A stretch of 64,000 nt of DNA from Rhodococcus sp. OK302 (GCF_002245895.1 NZ_NPJZ01000001.1:1586501-1650500); one strand, 5' to 3'; numbered from the stretch's first letter, positions 34,874 through 43,634 are shown. Numbers and translations: made by a program. The notes: generated by a model from the letters alone, not told the origin.

Positions 34874-36073
34874 TCACCCGCCGGGTACCTGCGGCGGATT
34901 GTCCGGCACAACCACGGCGGCGATTGCCTTGGCGATGGGAACCGCATTGTTGGGGGTGGGGTTAGCGGTGAGGCCGAGTGTTGCGTAAATGACGATGGTC
35001 GTCTTGGTCTGCGGTTCGTACAGTGCAACACCGTTGTATCCACCGTAGGCCGGGTTCATGGCGAGCCACCCGTCCATGTGCAGGGTTCCGAACGTGAAGA
35101 ACTTGTCGGTGGTCATGTTCGACAGGCCGGCTGTTGTGGGTGCCATCTGTTCTTGGAAGGCTTTGTCGGAGAGCAGCTCACCGGTCCCGAGTGCGCGAAC
35201 CCACTTTCCCATGTCTGCGACCGTCGAGTTCATGTTGCCACTGTGCAGAAAGGCTGTGGGATTCCAGAAAGTGGAATCTTCGAATACACCGCGTTCGGTC
35301 GTGTAGCCGTGTAGGACAGGGTCAGGCATCTGAGGAGTCAGTGCCACGCGGCTGGCAGTCATGTCCAGTGGATCGAAAATGCGTTGCTGCAGTAGGTCGG
35401 TCAGCGATTGGCCGGTTGCCTTCTGCACGACTTCGCCGAGCAATGTCAGGTCACTGTGTGAGTAGGCGAAACTTGTGCCGGGCGGAAACAAGGGTGGTCG
35501 GGAGTTGGCCAAGTCGAGGATTTCCGACGCGGTCCATCCTTGAATCGGGTTGGCGTAGAGGCGTTTCTCGAAGTCGGGGTCGGTCACGTAGTCGGAAATG
35601 CCGGTGGTGCTGTTGGCAAGCATTCGTGGAGTGATCTGGTCGGAACGAGGAAAGTCCGGCTCCCACTTGGCAATCGGCTCGTCGAGGGGGAGGGTACCGG
35701 CCTCGTCGAGTTGGAGCAGAACCGTCGACAGCATCGGCTCCATGGGTTGTCCGACGCGTAGTTGCATATCGGCTGTTGCGGGAACTCCGAGTGGAGAATC
35801 GCCGACAGCGCCAGTGGCAATCTCGACGTCATCGCGCCACACCCCGAACACTGCCGCGCTGAGACCGAGATCGGTGACTTGCTGACGGACGATGTCGGAT
35901 ATCCGTTGGGACTCCGGGCTGTTGTGAGCGTTCGGGGCAGCGCCGTGAGTGGCACTGCCCGTACTGGTTGTGGTGCCTTCGTCGGATCCGCAGGCGGCAG
36001 TGGTGGAGGCGATGGCGACGACGACCAGCATCGATGCTGCTGTGACGAGCACACGGCGATTCGAGAAACTCAT
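34874..36073 (-). CDS. beta-lactamase/serine-hydrolase-like lipoprotein lacking the SxxK motif
   Basis: 399-residue lipoprotein-like member of the class C beta-lactamase/esterase fold. Lipobox-like TAAC gives Cys28. The fold is clear from LLQLDEAGTLPLDEPIAKWEPDFP, MLANSTTGISDY and PPLFPPGTSFAYSHSDLTLLGEVV. However, where active members have SxxK in RIGSxxK, this protein has RVGQPME (Gln109 for Ser, Glu112 for Lys); YxN reads YSH, and the third motif is NPAYGG. It is therefore probably not a classical serine hydrolase. ATG 36073 (MSFSNRR) is preferred; ATG 36091 is possible. Related mycobacterial lipoproteins are of unknown function. Confidence 0.82.
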   Translation of the reverse strand: MSFSNRRVLVTAASMLVVVAIASTTAACGSDEGTTTSTGSATHGAAPNAHNSPESQRISDIVRQQVTDLGLSAAVFGVWRDDVEIATGAVGDSPLGVPATADMQLRVGQPMEPMLSTVLLQLDEAGTLPLDEPIAKWEPDFPRSDQITPRMLANSTTGISDYVTDPDFEKRLYANPIQGWTASEILDLANSRPPLFPPGTSFAYSHSDLTLLGEVVQKATGQSLTDLLQQRIFDPLDMTASRVALTPQMPDPVLHGYTTERGVFEDSTFWNPTAFLHSGNMNSTVADMGKWVRALGTGELLSDKAFQEQMAPTTAGLSNMTTDKFFTFGTLHMDGWLAMNPAYGGYNGVALYEPQTKTTIVIYATLGLTANPTPNNAVPIAKAIAAVVVPDNPPQVPGG

Positions 36074-36211
36074 GCGTGACGTTCCCTTCATAGCGGGAGT
36101 CGAGCAGTGCGACTCGAGCGCCTGTCGCAATCGTCTGAATTTACCGCGATCGGATCACATTCGACAGTATTTCGGCGGATGGGCTTCGACCAGAACTGCC
36201 CCTCCACACAA

Positions 36212-36248
36212 AATGCCCGCCATCTCCATGATGGAGGTGGCGGGCATT
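36212..36248 (-). terminator. terminator after the cholesterol oxidase gene
   Basis: 16-bp stem (36212-36227 with 36233-36248, one G-U pair), loop ATGAT, followed on the minus strand by a T-run. It would end the kstD-chsH3-oxidase transcript. Confidence 0.82.
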
Positions 36249-36262
36249 TCACACGTATGGAC

Positions 36263-38038
36263 TTACGGCAGAAGCTGGTTCAGGAAGGTGTTGCTGAATA
36301 CCTTGTGCGGGTCGAGCTGGTTGAACGCCGCGTTGGCGGTGTCCCAGTTGTTGTTGACGGGGACACCGTCACGGTAGGTCTGGGGGAGGTCGTGTTCGAT
36401 GATCTGGGCGTCCTTGTACGGTAGTTCGCTGCTGAACGCCCAGCCCTTGGACCATTCGGGGCGGAAGGTCGCGTTGTCGTCGTTGAAGTGGCTGCGCATC
36501 CACTGTTCCATTTCGCGGTAGAACGCGAACATGCCGGGCGTGCCGGGGACGCCGAGGACGTTGAGCCAGATCGCGGTGTCCCACTCGGGGTGGTCGGGGC
36601 GGGGGCGCATCGCGGAGATGGTGGGGGCGCCGGCGGAGGGGACCTGGACGTCGGCGTCTTGGTCGAGGCCGCAGCAGCGGATTTCGACGGGGCCGTTGAG
36701 GGGGAACTGGCCGAGGGAGCGGTAGTGCTCGATGCGGCTGTTGTACCACTGGGTGAAGTCGTGGATGACCTGGCCGATGTTGGCGCGGGAGGTGATGACG
36801 GCGCCGCCGCCTTCGGTCAGGCGGAGGGTGGTGGCTTTGATGTAGAACTGGACGTCTTTGGACCAGCCCCAGATGTCGCTGGCGTTGGTGACGGCGAGGC
36901 CGGCGACGGTGGTGGTGTACATCATCTGCCCGAATGCGGGTGCGATGGAGGGGTTTCCGGCGTTGATCGCGGCGATCATGTCCGTGAGCGGTTCGGGGAG
37001 GTTGTCGGAGAAGATGTAGTTGTAGGGTCCGGTGACTTCACGGGAGGTGGCGGGTTTGGTGGGTTCGAGGGACCACACCTTCATCCACGGCTTGTCGGTG
37101 AAGGGGTACCAGATGGCTTCGGCGCGGCCGTTGTCGCGGACGAAGTTTTCGAAGGTGCGTCCGGGGGTGCCCTTGGCGGCGAAGAGTTCCTGCCAGCCGA
37201 TGTCGGTGTAGCTGACGCAGCGTTGGCGGTAGTTCGGGGAGGCCTGCAGGGTGACGGCGGTGATGAAGGTGCGGCCGAGGTTGGTCAGCAGCGGGCGGAT
37301 GGCGGTGTCGGCGCGGTCGTAGGTTTTGAGGGCGTATTCGGTGCCGTTCCAGATCACTGCGGTCAGGGAGGTGACGAGGTTGGAGAGGGAACCGAAGGTT
37401 TGTCCGGGGACGGGTGTTTCGCCTTCGGCGGGCAGGGCTGCGCCGTGGGCGTCGACGGCGAGGCAGCCGGCGATGGAGAGGACGCCGGGGGCGGGGAGGT
37501 TCGCGAAGCCGAGGTTTTCGGCTTGGAGGGCGGTGGTGATGGCGTCGAGGGTGGCGCCGGGTCCGGCGGTGACGGTGGGGACGGGTCCGGCGGCGTCGAT
37601 GTTGACCCAGTTCAAATGCACCATGGTGTCAGCCAAAATGACTTTGTCGCGGGGGGCGCCGTTGACGATGGTCAGGGGGGTCCAGCCGTGCATGGCTCCG
37701 CGGGGGCGGATGGTGTAGCCGTTGGCGTGGCCCCAGTTAGCCAATCGGACTGCGTCTTCGGGGGTTTTGGGGGCGCAGGTCCAGATGGTGTCGAGCATGA
37801 TTTCTTTGGACCAGTTTTGGTAGGCCTGTTGGTAGAGGGCGATGCCTTCGGGGAATGCGGGGGGTGTGGGGAGTGTGGGGACGGGGCCGGCGGATCCGAG
37901 GCTGCTGCTTCCGGCGGGGATGGCGTAGGCGGGGGTCCAGGTGCCGGTGAGGGTGGTGGCGGCGACTGCGCTGGCTCCGGCGGCTGCGGCGATGAATCCG
38001 CGGCGGGTCAGTCGGGTTGTTTCGTTGTGGGCCGTCAT
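36263..38038 (-). CDS. Tat-exported cholesterol oxidase, covalent-FAD (class II) type
   Basis: 591-residue oxidase of the vanillyl-alcohol-oxidase fold, similar to Brevibacterium sterolicum cholesterol oxidase with covalent FAD. It converts cholesterol to cholest-4-en-3-one with H2O2 formation. A twin-arginine signal (TRRGFIAAAAG, residues 11-21) shows export of the folded flavoprotein. The FAD-linking His is in RPRGAMHGW (His117); the substrate domain carries GPVEIRCCG, whose Glu and Arg correspond to the known catalytic pair. GGAGTAG precedes the ATG. It lies 54 bases after chsH3 with no terminator between, so it may share the KstR-controlled kstD transcript. Codon bias is extreme, creating a long antisense frame. 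Confidence 0.9.
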   Translation of the reverse strand: MTAHNETTRLTRRGFIAAAAGASAVAATTLTGTWTPAYAIPAGSSSLGSAGPVPTLPTPPAFPEGIALYQQAYQNWSKEIMLDTIWTCAPKTPEDAVRLANWGHANGYTIRPRGAMHGWTPLTIVNGAPRDKVILADTMVHLNWVNIDAAGPVPTVTAGPGATLDAITTALQAENLGFANLPAPGVLSIAGCLAVDAHGAALPAEGETPVPGQTFGSLSNLVTSLTAVIWNGTEYALKTYDRADTAIRPLLTNLGRTFITAVTLQASPNYRQRCVSYTDIGWQELFAAKGTPGRTFENFVRDNGRAEAIWYPFTDKPWMKVWSLEPTKPATSREVTGPYNYIFSDNLPEPLTDMIAAINAGNPSIAPAFGQMMYTTTVAGLAVTNASDIWGWSKDVQFYIKATTLRLTEGGGAVITSRANIGQVIHDFTQWYNSRIEHYRSLGQFPLNGPVEIRCCGLDQDADVQVPSAGAPTISAMRPRPDHPEWDTAIWLNVLGVPGTPGMFAFYREMEQWMRSHFNDDNATFRPEWSKGWAFSSELPYKDAQIIEHDLPQTYRDGVPVNNNWDTANAAFNQLDPHKVFSNTFLNQLLP

Positions 38039-38092
38039 GTTCGAGCTACTCCATCGGGGGTTGAGAACTGCAATGAATTCGACAGGTGGATA

Positions 38093-38950
38093 TCAAGCAA
38101 GGGTGAGAACTACATCGGCCAGGGCGGGAGTTTCACGCTCCTGCACCAATGCAGAGATCAAGAGTTGCCCTTGGTCTTTCCAGATCCGGATACTCAAGTT
38201 CTCGCCCGGAAATACTACACCGGCAAACCGGGCGCGAAACCCGGCTACCTGCGAACTATCGCCGTCAAGCATGGTATCTACTGCGGCCTTGCAGACCATT
38301 CCGTACGTGCACAATCCGTGCAAGATGGGTGCCGGAAATCCTGCTGCGGAAGCGAATTGAGGATCCGAGTGCAGCGGATTGCGATCACCGCACATCCGGT
38401 ACAGCAGAGCCTGCTGGGGGAGAACCGGCAGCAGAATCTCGGCGTCCGGCTCGCGATCAGGCAACGAAACCGACTCCGAGGGGCCACGTTCACCGCCGAA
38501 TCCGCCTTCTCCGCGCGCGAAGATAGAGGAGCGCGCAGTCCACAGTGGATTGCCTTCGGCGTCGACGGTCACCGACTCCTGGACGATGACCGCAGCCTTG
38601 CCCTTGTCCCATATCTCGGAGATTCGAGTTGTGGTGCGTCCATTCCCACTAGCCGGGATCGGTTGGTGGACGGTAACTTCCTGGCTTCCGTGAACAACCT
38701 TGGCCAGATCTATCTCGATGCCGGGGAACGAAACCTTGGGAGCTTCGGTTGCGTGGAAATTGGCTGCGACTGTCGCGAAGGTCGGCAGCACCTGCGGCTT
38801 GGTGTCGTCGAGGTAGCGCAATTCGTTCGTGTCGAGCGGGCGTGCTCCGGCGCCGAGCGCCAGATGGTAGTGCTGCACGTCCGACGGGGTCCACGAAAAT
38901 TCTTGTGGCGCAAGCTCTGCGCCCAGAGCGATGCTGGGATCAATTGGCAT
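38093..38950 (-). CDS. chsH3: ChsH3-like MaoC double-hotdog enoyl-CoA hydratase (Hsd4B homolog)
   Basis: 285-residue hydratase with two hotdog halves. It matches M. tuberculosis Rv3538 in length and in the start PIDPSIALGAEL; that enzyme hydrates unsaturated steroid acyl-CoAs in side-chain beta-oxidation. The N-terminal half has VLPTFATVAANF and a long substrate cleft; the C-terminal half carries the hydratase motif YRMCGDRNPLHSDPQFASAAGFPAPILHG with catalytic Asp and His. It overlaps the kstD stop by 11 bases, so the two are translationally coupled. Which side-chain length it prefers cannot be told from sequence. Confidence 0.9.
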   Translation of the reverse strand: MPIDPSIALGAELAPQEFSWTPSDVQHYHLALGAGARPLDTNELRYLDDTKPQVLPTFATVAANFHATEAPKVSFPGIEIDLAKVVHGSQEVTVHQPIPASGNGRTTTRISEIWDKGKAAVIVQESVTVDAEGNPLWTARSSIFARGEGGFGGERGPSESVSLPDREPDAEILLPVLPQQALLYRMCGDRNPLHSDPQFASAAGFPAPILHGLCTYGMVCKAAVDTMLDGDSSQVAGFRARFAGVVFPGENLSIRIWKDQGQLLISALVQERETPALADVVLTLA

Positions 38951-40652
38951 TGTCGACTCCGGCGTCTGCGGTGCTGGCCTTGGCCTTCTTCACACGATCG
39001 GCAATGTCGAGAACGGCAAGATAGCCGAAAGTCATTGCGGGACCGATGGTTGCGCCGGGACCGGCGTACGTATGGCCCATGACGGGGGCGCTGGCATTAC
39101 CCGCGGCATAGAGGCCGTCGATGACACTGCCGTCTTCACGAAGTGCGCGGCCGTTGACGTCGGTGCAGATTCCGCCCTTGGTTCCGAGGTCTCCCGGAAC
39201 CATCTTGATGGCGTAGAACGGTGCCTTGCTGATCTCGCCGAGGCTAGGGTTCTTCAGTCGCGGGTCGCCGTAGTACGCGTCGTAACCGCTGTCGCCGCGA
39301 CCGAAATCTTCATCCTTGCCGCTGCGTGCGAAGCCGTTGAACCGCTCCACCGTCTCGGTCAAAGCGGAGACGGGAAGCCCTGTCTTCTCGGCCAATTCGG
39401 CGATTGTTCCCGCCTTCACGACGACGCCGGCCTTGAGCCAGCGGCCGGGGAAGGGCGAGCGCGGCGTGATGCCGGCGAACGTGTAGCGGTTGCGGTAACG
39501 CTGATCGAGGATCATCCACGTCGGGATGTTCTCGCCCGGGCCTTCACCCTGGCCGAATTCTCCGCCGTACATCGCATGCGTTGCTTCCACATACGGTGCC
39601 GCTTCGTTGCCGAAACGCTTGCCGGACGTGTTGACCATCATCGAACCGGGGAGCGTGCGCTCCGACAAAGCGAACCACGGTCCACCCGTCAGCGGGATTG
39701 ACGGACCCCACCAAGCGTCGTCCATGAAATCGACTGCAGCGCCAAGCTTCTGGCCCGCCACGATGCCGTCGCCGGTATTTGCTTTTGCGCCGACGGTCCA
39801 TTCGGTGCCGATGGGGCCGCGCTGGTACTTCTCGCGCATTTCCTTGTTGTGCTCGAACCCGCCCGAGCCGAGGACGACGCCGTGGCGAGCATGGATGACC
39901 TGCTCTTCGCCGTCGATCAGGACGTTGACGCCGCGAACTGCGCCGTCTTCGGTGTACAGCGAGGTAAGCGGTGTGTTCAGCAGGATGGGGACACCGGCCG
40001 ACTGGAGGCCGAGTCGCATGCCGGCAACAAGCGCCTGGCCGCGAACGAGGAGGTCTTTGCGGGTTGCCTTGGCTGCGAGGAATCGCATGCCGACCTTCAT
40101 TGCGCGCAGCGGTCCGCGCGGGTTGCGCATCAGCAGGTTGAGCCACTTGTAGTCGGCCTGGGTGATGACGAAGTTCTTGGGTGCCTTGACGTAGTCGGGT
40201 TCGAGGTTCTTGCGGTCGGCGCCCAACTTGTTGCCGTCGAACGGGGTGGGCTCGACGCTGCGTCCGCCGACGCGTCCGCCGGGGGCTTCGGGGTAGTAGT
40301 CGGAGTATCCGGGAACCCACTGCAGTTCGAGGGGGCTGTTCTTCAGGACGAAGGACAGCATTTCCGGTCCGCGGTCGAGATAGGTGTCGATCCGCTCGGG
40401 GGCGACGACGTCGCCGATGATGCTGTGCAGGTACGAACGCGCAGCCTCGGGTGTATCGCTCACCCCGGCAGCCTGAAGTGCTTCGTTGTTGGGGATCCAG
40501 ACGCCACCGCCTGATCGGGCGGTGGATCCGCCGTAATGGGCGGCCTTCTCCACGATGACCACACTCAAACCCTGATGGGCCGCGGTCAAGGCCGCTGTCA
40601 TACCTGCTGCACCACTACCGACGACGACAATGTCGTATTCCTGCTTGCTCAT
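38940..40652 (-). CDS. kstD: 3-ketosteroid delta1-dehydrogenase
   Basis: 570-residue FAD enzyme that introduces the C1-C2 double bond in ring A, for example converting androstenedione to androstadienedione. The Rossmann start VVVGSGAAGMTAAL follows directly after MSKQEYD. The active-site motif GHTYAGPGATIGPAMTFG contains Tyr and Gly spaced as Tyr487/Gly491 in the characterised R. erythropolis enzyme, and GYSDYYPEAPGGR supplies a further Tyr. Its coupling to chsH3 identifies it as the cholesterol-cluster paralog (the KstD3/M. tuberculosis Rv3537 type). ATG 40652 begins one base from a KstR palindrome, leaving no room for a ribosome site; GTG 40661 lies inside the palindrome. Confidence 0.95.
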   Translation of the reverse strand: MSKQEYDIVVVGSGAAGMTAALTAAHQGLSVVIVEKAAHYGGSTARSGGGVWIPNNEALQAAGVSDTPEAARSYLHSIIGDVVAPERIDTYLDRGPEMLSFVLKNSPLELQWVPGYSDYYPEAPGGRVGGRSVEPTPFDGNKLGADRKNLEPDYVKAPKNFVITQADYKWLNLLMRNPRGPLRAMKVGMRFLAAKATRKDLLVRGQALVAGMRLGLQSAGVPILLNTPLTSLYTEDGAVRGVNVLIDGEEQVIHARHGVVLGSGGFEHNKEMREKYQRGPIGTEWTVGAKANTGDGIVAGQKLGAAVDFMDDAWWGPSIPLTGGPWFALSERTLPGSMMVNTSGKRFGNEAAPYVEATHAMYGGEFGQGEGPGENIPTWMILDQRYRNRYTFAGITPRSPFPGRWLKAGVVVKAGTIAELAEKTGLPVSALTETVERFNGFARSGKDEDFGRGDSGYDAYYGDPRLKNPSLGEISKAPFYAIKMVPGDLGTKGGICTDVNGRALREDGSVIDGLYAAGNASAPVMGHTYAGPGATIGPAMTFGYLAVLDIADRVKKAKASTADAGVDNAN

Positions 40653-40653
40653 G

Positions 40654-40667
40654 TAGAACACGTTATA
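40654..40667. promoter_or_regulatory. KstR operator at kstD
   Basis: TAGAACACGTTATA fits TnnAACnnGTTnnA fully. It ends one base before the kstD ATG (minus strand), so repressor binding must cover the transcription or translation start. Confidence 0.92.
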
Positions 40668-40731
40668 GAATGATGGGGGTGTCAGTCCATGCTTTCTGCC
40701 AGGAAGTATTTCCGACCACTGTCAGTGATAA

Positions 40732-40745
40732 CGAAACACGTTGCA
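40732..40745. promoter_or_regulatory. near-consensus KstR site upstream of the flavoprotein operon
   Basis: CGAAACACGTTGCA keeps the AACnnGTT core and the final A but has C instead of the first T. It lies 22 bases before the GTG of the plus-strand flavoprotein dehydrogenase gene. Function inferred. Confidence 0.45.
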
Positions 40746-40767
40746 GTGAAATTGAGGATGGTGCGGT

Positions 40768-42366
40768 GTGACCTGGGATACTTCGGTTGATGTCCTCGTG
40801 GTCGGGTTCGGGGTGGCGGGCGCCAGCGCGGCTCTCGAAGCCGTAGCGGCAGGTTCGTCGGTGATGGCGATCGACCGGGCATTGGGCGGCGGCGCCAGCA
40901 CCATTTCGGGCGGCGTCGTCTACGCGGGCGGCGGAACGTCGGTTCAGCAGGAAGCCGGAATCGACGACAGTCCGGAGGCCATGCTCGCGTATCTCGAACG
41001 CGAGGTCGGCGACGCAGTAGCTCCCGAGACCTTGCGGCGTTTTGTCGACGAAAGCCCCGCGATGATCGACTGGCTGGCTAGTCACGGCGTGCCGTTCGAA
41101 GCGTCACTCTGCCCGTACAAGACCTCCTACCCGAGCAACAAGTACTACCTGTACTACTCGGGCAGTGAGTCTGCCGGCGGATTCCGCGACGCGGCCAAAC
41201 CCGCACCTCGCGGACATCGCGCCAAAGGCCCCGGTACGTCCGGGAAGATGCTCTACGGACCCCTGGCGAAATCAGCTGCGGCAAAGGGCGTGCAGTTGCT
41301 CGGCCAAACCCGTGCAGACCAGTTGATCATCGAGGACGGACGAGTCATCGGCGTCGAGGCATTCACGCTCCGTGACGCACCGGCAAGTGTTCGGCGTCGT
41401 CACGCCATGCTCGGCTCGATTTCATCCAAGCCTGGTGTCTACGCTCCACAGTTGCGCACGATTCTCGACGCCCGTATCCGCAAGATCGAGAAGAAGTACG
41501 CCAAGAAGATTCGCATCCAAGCTCGTGGCGGCGTAATCCTCACGGCGGGTGGATTCGTCTCCAACCGCGACATGATGCGTACCCACGCCCCCGCCTACAA
41601 GGGCGGAATCCCGCTCGGCACTTCCGGTGACGACGGCAAGGGAATTCAACTCGGTATTGACGCCGGCGGGGCCACTGACAAGCTCGGTAACGTCTCCGCC
41701 TGGCGATTCATCGTGCCGCCCAGCGCTTTCCTCGGTTCCCTTCTGGTGAACCCGACGGGCGAACGGATGGTCGACGAGTCTCGTTACGGCGCGGCCCTCG
41801 GTCATGCGATGGTCGAGAAGAGCAGTGGAATCGGCTGGTTGCTTGCCGATTCCAGTCTGGTTCGTGAAGCGAAAGCTCAAATCCCCGATCAATCGATGTG
41901 GTTTCAGCGGATCCAGACCACGGGAATGATGCGAACCGCAGTACACGGCAACACCATTGCCGAGGTGGCGAAGAAGGCCGGTATCGATGCGGCCGGACTT
42001 CAGGCCACCGTTGACGCCCACAATGCTGCGGCTGCAAGCGGGCAGCCCGATCCGATGGGCAAACCAGCCGACTTCGTGCGGCCGGTACTGACGGCGCCGT
42101 TCACGATGTACGACGTCTCGGTCAAGCCCAGCATGATGAATCCGTGCCCGATGTTGACGCTTGGTGGTTTGGTTGTCGACGAGAGCACCGGTGCTGTGAA
42201 AAATGGAGACGGGCAAGGCATCCCCGGCCTTTATGCCGCCGGCCGTAGTGCTGTCGGAATTTGTTCCAACTCGTACGTGAGCGGGCTGTCGCTCGCTGAC
42301 TGTGTGTTCTCGGGCCGCCGCGCCGGACTGCACGCGTCTACTTTTTCCGACGCTCGGAAAGTCTGA
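40768..42366 (+). CDS. FAD-dependent dehydrogenase (fumarate reductase/ketosteroid dehydrogenase superfamily)
   Basis: 532-residue flavoprotein of the FAD-binding-2 superfamily, which includes ketosteroid dehydrogenases and fumarate-reductase-like enzymes. Rossmann motif VLVVGFGVAGASAALEA, the GGGASTISGGVVYAGGG loop, a second nucleotide segment ARGGVILTAGGFVSN and the C-terminal GIPGLYAAGRSAVGICSNSYVSGLSLADCVFSGRRAG are visible. The KstD motif HTYAGPG is replaced by SNSYVSG, so substrate and reaction are probably different. It is divergent from kstD, 100 bases away, and heads a dehydrogenase-SDR-VOC operon. A steroid or related polycyclic substrate is inference. Confidence 0.83.
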   Translation: MTWDTSVDVLVVGFGVAGASAALEAVAAGSSVMAIDRALGGGASTISGGVVYAGGGTSVQQEAGIDDSPEAMLAYLEREVGDAVAPETLRRFVDESPAMIDWLASHGVPFEASLCPYKTSYPSNKYYLYYSGSESAGGFRDAAKPAPRGHRAKGPGTSGKMLYGPLAKSAAAKGVQLLGQTRADQLIIEDGRVIGVEAFTLRDAPASVRRRHAMLGSISSKPGVYAPQLRTILDARIRKIEKKYAKKIRIQARGGVILTAGGFVSNRDMMRTHAPAYKGGIPLGTSGDDGKGIQLGIDAGGATDKLGNVSAWRFIVPPSAFLGSLLVNPTGERMVDESRYGAALGHAMVEKSSGIGWLLADSSLVREAKAQIPDQSMWFQRIQTTGMMRTAVHGNTIAEVAKKAGIDAAGLQATVDAHNAAAASGQPDPMGKPADFVRPVLTAPFTMYDVSVKPSMMNPCPMLTLGGLVVDESTGAVKNGDGQGIPGLYAAGRSAVGICSNSYVSGLSLADCVFSGRRAGLHASTFSDARKV

Positions 42367-42405
42367 AAGCCACGCGAAGTTGCGACTGCGTCGTAAGCTC
42401 GGTGT

Positions 42406-43158
42406 GTGACTGACGTATTGGACGGAAAAATTGCAGTGGTGACCGGCGCGTCCTCAGGTTTGGGGCGCGCCGTATCCGAAATTCTGACCCGAAGGGGCGC
42501 GCAGGTTTTCGGTGTTGCCCGCGGCGAAGAGCAGCTTCGGCAATCGATGATCGATGTGGCGGGTGCTGTTGGCGAGCAGAGGTATTCGGCTTCCGATGTT
42601 TCTGATTCCGCGCAATGTGCTGCGGCGGTTCAGAAGTGCGTCGACACTCTCGGTGGTATCGACATTCTGGTCAACGTTGCCGGTTCGCACACGCTCCGCC
42701 ACACGGCCGAGATTGCCGATGACGAGTGGGCACATGATCTCGCCGTGAACCTCAACGGACCGTTCTTCCTCTCTCGCGCAGCACTTCCGCATCTGCTCGA
42801 GCGCGGTGGCAACATTGTCAACGTGTCCTCGATTGCCGGGCTCGAAGGGCAGGCCTACTCGGCCGGATACTGCTCCGCCAAGCATGGACTGATCGGGCTC
42901 ACCCGGGCCATGGCGATGGAGTTCACCGGAAAGGCCTTGCGCGTCAACGCCATCTGCCCCGGCGGCATGATGACTCCGCAGGTCACTGGCTTCACCTTTC
43001 CGGACGGCGTCGACTTCGACCTCGTGATGAAGGTTGCCTCGCCTCGCGGTCTCATGGAAGCAGAAGACGTCGCGAAGATGGTGGCGTTCATCGCCTCCGA
43101 CGACGCGTCCGCGATCCATGGTGCCGTGTACTCGGTAGACAACGGAAAAATGGCATGA
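42406..43158 (+). CDS. short-chain dehydrogenase/reductase
   Basis: 250-residue classical SDR. Cofactor motif TGASSGLGR (residues 14-22), NVAG motif, active-site Ser in NVSSIAG and YCSAK (Tyr and Lys); the C-terminal IHGAVYSVDNG is usual for the fold. No mycofactocin-type insert. GTG start. It overlaps the next gene by four bases (ATGA) and starts 39 bases after the flavoprotein gene, so the three form one operon. Substrate unknown; a hydroxysteroid or alicyclic alcohol would fit the neighbourhood. Confidence 0.87.
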   Translation: MTDVLDGKIAVVTGASSGLGRAVSEILTRRGAQVFGVARGEEQLRQSMIDVAGAVGEQRYSASDVSDSAQCAAAVQKCVDTLGGIDILVNVAGSHTLRHTAEIADDEWAHDLAVNLNGPFFLSRAALPHLLERGGNIVNVSSIAGLEGQAYSAGYCSAKHGLIGLTRAMAMEFTGKALRVNAICPGGMMTPQVTGFTFPDGVDFDLVMKVASPRGLMEAEDVAKMVAFIASDDASAIHGAVYSVDNGKMA

Positions 43159-43634
43159 CACCGCTGGTCTCGGGACCGATCTTCCAGATCTGCTGGGTGG
43201 TGGAGGATATCGCCGCTGCCGAGCGGGAGTTCACCGAGAAATGGGGAGTTCGGCGCTGGCTACGCTTGCCCGACATCGCATTCGGCCCCGAGACCACCAC
43301 GTACCGCGGCAAGCCGGCGGAGTACACCATCCATGTGTCACTGGGCTATGTCGGAACTCAGCAGATCGAGCTGATCCAGCCGGTTTCGGGACAAAATCTC
43401 TATACCGAGTTCCTCGAGAAATGTGGAGTGGGTGTCCACCATGTGGCGTGGGTACCAGACGATTACGAGGAAACTCTCGCGGAAGCCGGCCGTCGTGGGA
43501 TGCCGATCGTGCAACAGGGGTGCGCCGGTATGGAATTTGCGTACCTGGATGGCGGCGCCTTGGGTGGATACGTGGAACTGATGAAACTCACTCCGGAGAT
43601 TCGCCTGATGTTCGACTCCCTCATCGACGATTGA
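43155..43634 (+). CDS. VOC superfamily protein (glyoxalase/epimerase-like)
   Basis: 159-residue vicinal-oxygen-chelate protein with two beta-alpha-beta-beta-beta units (FQICWVVEDIAAAEREF and GVGVHHVAWVPDDYEETL). The first unit lacks the usual metal His (Cys-Trp instead); the second has HH, and a Glu in GGYVELMKL is a plausible ligand. Function unknown; relatives include epimerases, ring-cleaving enzymes and binding proteins. Last gene of the flavoprotein operon, overlapping by 14 bases the convergent monooxygenase gene. Confidence 0.82.
   Translation: MTPLVSGPIFQICWVVEDIAAAEREFTEKWGVRRWLRLPDIAFGPETTTYRGKPAEYTIHVSLGYVGTQQIELIQPVSGQNLYTEFLEKCGVGVHHVAWVPDDYEETLAEAGRRGMPIVQQGCAGMEFAYLDGGALGGYVELMKLTPEIRLMFDSLIDD

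Noticed and set aside
36488..39082. 864-codon plus-strand open frame opposite the cholesterol oxidase and chsH3
   Set aside because: Composition is repetitive Gly/Asp/Val/Glu, as expected from the antisense of a gene with extreme third-position GC; the minus strand carries clear family motifs.
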